A stretch of DNA of 64,000 nt from Escallonia rubra (lineage: Eukaryota > Streptophyta > Magnoliopsida > Escalloniales > Escalloniaceae): assembly GCA_033065855.1 (NCBI GenBank), contig JAVXUO010000473.1, positions 434,001-498,000 of the forward strand, read 5' to 3'. The notes under the pieces were generated by a model. The model did no database searches and had not been told where the DNA came from. It saw only the letters and a program-made list of their open reading frames with translations. Positions within the stretch are counted from its first letter, which is position 1. Each line of letters begins with the position of its first letter. Below are positions 60,086 through 64,000 of the stretch, in pieces. Position numbers and translations under genes: made by a program.

Positions 60086-60269
60086 CATAAAGATCGAATT
60101 TTATGGCTAAAAATTCAAATAACATTTTAGATTATTACAACCAAGAATGACATTGACAACCACTGATGCATGTTGTACAACCAATAATTCACAGTGTACA
60201 ACCCATAATGCTGGAACAAACGGGCTGCTCAATTCACACATCACCACCCACCACCGCCGGCGACACCCT

Positions 60270-60665
60270 CCGGCCACCTCGATGGCAGCACCCTCCGGCG
60301 ACACTGCCGGCAACAACCTCCGGCTACCATGCCCGCATCATCCACTGCCCCTGCCACCGCTATCCCGATCACCACGACCCACCACGCTGGCCTCCACTTC
60401 CCACAAAAACCACCCACCTACGACACCGCCGGCAACAGCATCCGGGGACTCGCGCGCCACCCGCCAGCTTCACCCACAGCCCCTGCCACCGCTCTCCCCA
60501 TGACCACGACCCACCATGCCGGCCTCTATCTCCCCAAGAAAACCACCCACCCGCACCAACGTCGCCGCGACACCCTCCGGCGACCACGCCGGCGACACCC
60601 AACTTTCCCTGCCACCGCTCTCCCCACGACTACCAACCACCACCGATCTCTGTTCCTAAAGGCCA
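60270..60665. repeat. GC-rich tandem repeat, copy B
   Basis: Counterpart of 12740-13150 with a small deletion in the third unit. Composition-driven open frames only. Confidence 0.75.
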
Positions 60666-60819
60666 CACATGGGTAGCTGAGGGCCACCACAGCCTCCAAT
60701 CGACCGCACATGGCCGCCGCGGTGACAACCCATTAATCGACCCACCCATGGCCGCCGTGCCCCGCCACCAGACGCCCAACCGCCACCAGTCAATCGCAAC
60801 CACATAACCACGAGGAGGG

Positions 60820-62140
60820 GTAAGGGGAAGGGGAAATGCAGAGAACCAAATAGAAAAATGAGAGATGCATGAAAATTTGTGCGATCAAAACTAACTCTGC
60901 AATGACGACGAAGGAAGAGAGATGGGGAGGAAGAGAGACAGAGCAGTTACCATGAGGTATAAACCGTATAAGGTAGTGGCTAATATTCTTTTATACTTTT
61001 GCCCACAAAATGGACCTATGTCGAATATAGTAAAAATAGAGTTCTCATTATATATAGTATAGATATGCATCGGATGCATGTTTAAATGTCAAATGTTTAA
61101 CATGTATATTTATAACATAAAAACTTACCTTGAACGTGATATAAATATCACAAGATCTTGTACAAATCGTTGATTTTAATGTTCTCAAAGTACTCTATTA
61201 GTGATCTTTTGTACCTAATGCCGACATGTGAACTTTGCACCCCAAGTCCTCAATGCCTCGTACCTCCATCCTCGTACTCGCAAGAATATAAAACCATTAG
61301 AGAAACTCTTTTTTTTTAAAAATAATTTTAGCAAGACCAAGTTGAGGACTTTAAATTGGAAACTGTTCTTAGAAGCACAAAAGTAAAATTTTATATAGCT
61401 AAGTTTCTTTCTCAAAATATAGTCACTCAAAAACATGACAAATCGGGTAAATACATCAACTATATAATATCTACATTTTTTCATTTTTATTTCTCACCAG
61501 ATTCTTAACTACTACAAATGCACAATAAGCGAGAAGCTTAATGAATTTTTTAATATCTCAAGACAAATTAAGGCAATATGGTTAACATTTGAAAATCTTG
61601 ACACATTTTAGTGACCAACTAGTTCTAGTTGACTAACCGAAAACAGATACAAAAAAGCTTCCTTAATGTTTTTATTGCAAATATTGCATCTACTACATGG
61701 ATTCACCATTTATAATAAAACCTTGACCCTAGGGTGTGTAACACATATGTTTGTCATATACAAACATATATTTGTGTTTTTTTTATAGCAAGTATATAAT
61801 AGCTACGAAGTTGATAATATAAACAACCTGTCCATAAGCAAGCTCATTTAGCTCATTCAAGGATGGGGTCCTCTTCAATATTCCAGCCTTGTGCCTCCAA
61901 TTCACCTCTATCTAAGCTTTCATAGGTAAGCTTCAGTTTCGTCCTTTCTCCTCTGCATAGTTCTTGGCATGTTTCCTTTTAACTAGATCCATTGGTTACG
62001 CATGGACTAAGAATATAATTGTTTTCTTGCCTTTTTTCTTTTCCATGCATGAATCATTTCAATAAAATACAAGACAAGAATACATTTTTTTTATAAAAAA
62101 AATTAAGGCTATATACAAATAAAAAACCATAGCTTCTTTA
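60820..62140. other. Intergenic DNA, copy B counterpart of 13300-14620
   Basis: Nearly identical to copy A; no gene supported. Confidence 0.6.
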
Positions 62141-62143
62141 GTT

Positions 62144-62372
62144 GTTGAAAGATTTAGTCTTTGATTTGTATTTTCTACAACAAAAATATTAGCAACACTA
62201 GGTGACTAAACATAGCAAAATAATAGTACATAATTGAAAGTAATTATGTATGAACTCTTGATAAAATTATGTAATCTAGAGTAATAAAATGATATAAAAA
62301 TAGTTGATCCGCGAGACTCGCGACAAAATCGCTATGCTAAATATATTATCACCTCCCTACGTGCAGGTGTTG
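62144..62372 (+). repeat. Dispersed repeat, unit 2 of copy B
   Basis: Counterpart of 14622-14850 with a shorter A-rich run after it. Confidence 0.7.
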
Positions 62373-64000
62373 ATGGAAGATAAAGTTTCCAAAAAAAAAC
62401 TCATTAACACAACTATGTTTTCTTCATGTGCACGTCCACATGAAGACGGTATGAATCAGTCAACGATCACATTGCCCAAATATAATATATATATATAATA
62501 GCTATAAAGGAAAATACATTTCGACAGTAGAGTAGAAAACACTAATTTTGGAAGCATAGTAGCCAAGTTTTTTCTATTCACACCTCATGGCCTTATATAC
62601 ATGGCGAGTCATAATCCATTTATTGGCTACATAACTAAGCTTAAAAGCTTTGTAACTCATGGAATAATGATAATAATTCTCAATGATGCCAAATAATAAA
62701 CTATACTATACACACCATAAATCAATAAGAGTTAATAATTCTCATTATTGCATTTGTAACTCATTTCATAATATGCATGCAAGTAAATACCATATAGCCA
62801 TAAATTACAATATAATTATAATGCTATAATGTAAATTTTATTTTATTAAAATACTTCAACATCAACCACCACGACGGATGGTGCCATCATCGCCACTGCT
62901 GGCAAGGGGCCCGTGCACGCATAGACGATGGGACCACCTTGTTCCCTTCCTCTAGATCTGCTCCAAATCGGTCAACAACAATGACCCACCTTACTGCCTT
63001 CCTCCAAATCTGAGCTACCATGATCACCAGTATTTTTGTGATAGAACAGCGGCAGGCTGGTGCCATCCCGTTCGGGCAGAAGCTGCAATCGGTTGCATCC
63101 CACCATCATCCCGCCAAGATGCGCATCATCGCAACCACCAACGCCGGTGAAAGCAAGGCAGGGGTCATTCAAGACAAAGGTTGCGCCACTAGGCTGCTCG
63201 TGGAAAAGACTAGTAGAAGCAAAAATAGGTGATATCCTTCTATCTAAAGTCTGCATCTCCCACCATAAAAATGCATATTTAGATCTAAGACCCGCTAGGT
63301 CTTAATTATTTGACATGCCACTCATCTTTTAAAGTGTTAAGCTTTTAACCCATATAAAATGCATATTTAGATTTAGGACCCACATAGTCTCTTCTATTAA
63401 ACATACGCTGCTCATTCTTTACTAGAGCATGCTCGCATTTTATATTGCACATTTGCGGCTAAAAATAAGTGGCTATGATTCTAAGTGTTAGCTATTGACC
63501 TACGTGTTTAGATTCTTTGTTTGATGATTTGAAGTTTATTATTCAATGATTAATCTAACTGTGTTATTAAAGCATGACTTCAGGAACCATCAAACTCAAA
63601 CACGCGTGGACATTTCTTTGGATGAAGACTTTGGACTTAGACTAGGCTTTTTTCTATTCTTTGTAAGTTCTAAACTAAGCTTTCTTAAAGATCTACTAGA
63701 AAATCGAAAAGAACCAAAACCGAGAAGCTTTGACTGCCAAGTGTCATTTCATTCGATTAATTTCATCAGAAATAAGTTTTGTTCAAAAGAGCTTTCATTC
63801 GAACGATTCCTTAATTCATTAGATCGTTTCTTTCAAAGAGTTTTGGGTTTATTCAAAAGACTTTTTCATTCGAATGTTTTCCAAAACCCTTCGACCAATC
63901 CATTCCTAACTTTATTTTTTTAATCAATAACGTTTCTCATTCAAACGATCTCAATTTTATTCGAACTATTCTATCAAAATACTTGATCTCGTTTTCATTT
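62373..64000. other. Intergenic DNA, copy B counterpart of 14851-16482
   Basis: Contains the GC-richer island at 62860-63305 and the ATTCGAA-type motifs after 63750. No gene supported. The duplication continues past the window end. Confidence 0.6.

Larger units (their letters stand above)
46986..64000. repeat. Segmental duplication, copy B
   Basis: Direct-orientation counterpart of 1-16482, sharing the GLR gene and all intergenic landmarks in the same order: SINE, C/G tract, dispersed repeats, Helitron-like end and GC-rich tandem repeat. The repeat period is about 47 kb. Copy B has the last GLR exon at 46645-46956, whose counterpart for copy A lies off the left edge, so the true start of the unit may be before 46986. 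Confidence 0.97.

Overview
This is nuclear DNA from a flowering plant, most likely a eudicot. It is AT-rich and gene-poor, with spliced genes, Copia and Ty3/gypsy retroelement fossils, a Mutator-like element (MULE), hAT-like and Harbinger-like elements, a probable tRNA-derived SINE and plant-type Helitron ends. I saw no bacterial genes, CRISPR arrays, rRNA or tRNA genes.

The backbone is a large direct duplication. Copy A runs from the window's left edge to at least base 16482. Copy B runs from about 46986 to the right edge. The offset drifts from 46985 to 47518 through indels. Each copy carries one clade II-type glutamate receptor-like channel gene (GLR) on the minus strand, followed by about 12 kb of shared intergenic DNA. 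GLR-A lacks only its last exon, which lies beyond the left edge. GLR-B is complete: five exons, 868 residues, canonical splice sites. By eye, introns 2 and 3 are identical between copies (0 changes in 783 bp), while exons 1-4 differ at about 1.4 percent of sites, mostly by amino-acid replacements. Three of these fall in a very conserved ligand-domain motif of GLR-B.

The roughly 30 kb between the copies is a nest of mobile DNA. From left to right it holds: an old Ty3/gypsy fossil (about 18391-29408) with a Harbinger-like element in its 3' LTR; a 10.4 kb FAR1-type MULE (30769-41210) with about 60 bp terminal inverted repeats in a TA microsatellite; inside that MULE, a very young Copia element (31403-35884, LTRs differing at 2 of 570 sites), a fragment of a CORYNE-like receptor kinase, and a FAR1-like transposase relic without its catalytic core; and an old Copia fossil (about 42020-46040) split by a 1.35 kb solo LTR.

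Copy B also carries a 1031 bp hAT-like insertion (53755-54785) that is absent from the matching site in copy A, so it arrived after the duplication. The shared intergenic part holds a probable Helitron, a GC-rich tandem repeat, a dispersed repeat of about 230 bp, a candidate LTR and unusual C/G homopolymer tracts. No further host gene could be supported there. The functional content is therefore two GLR channel genes, with the rest mainly transposon-derived.
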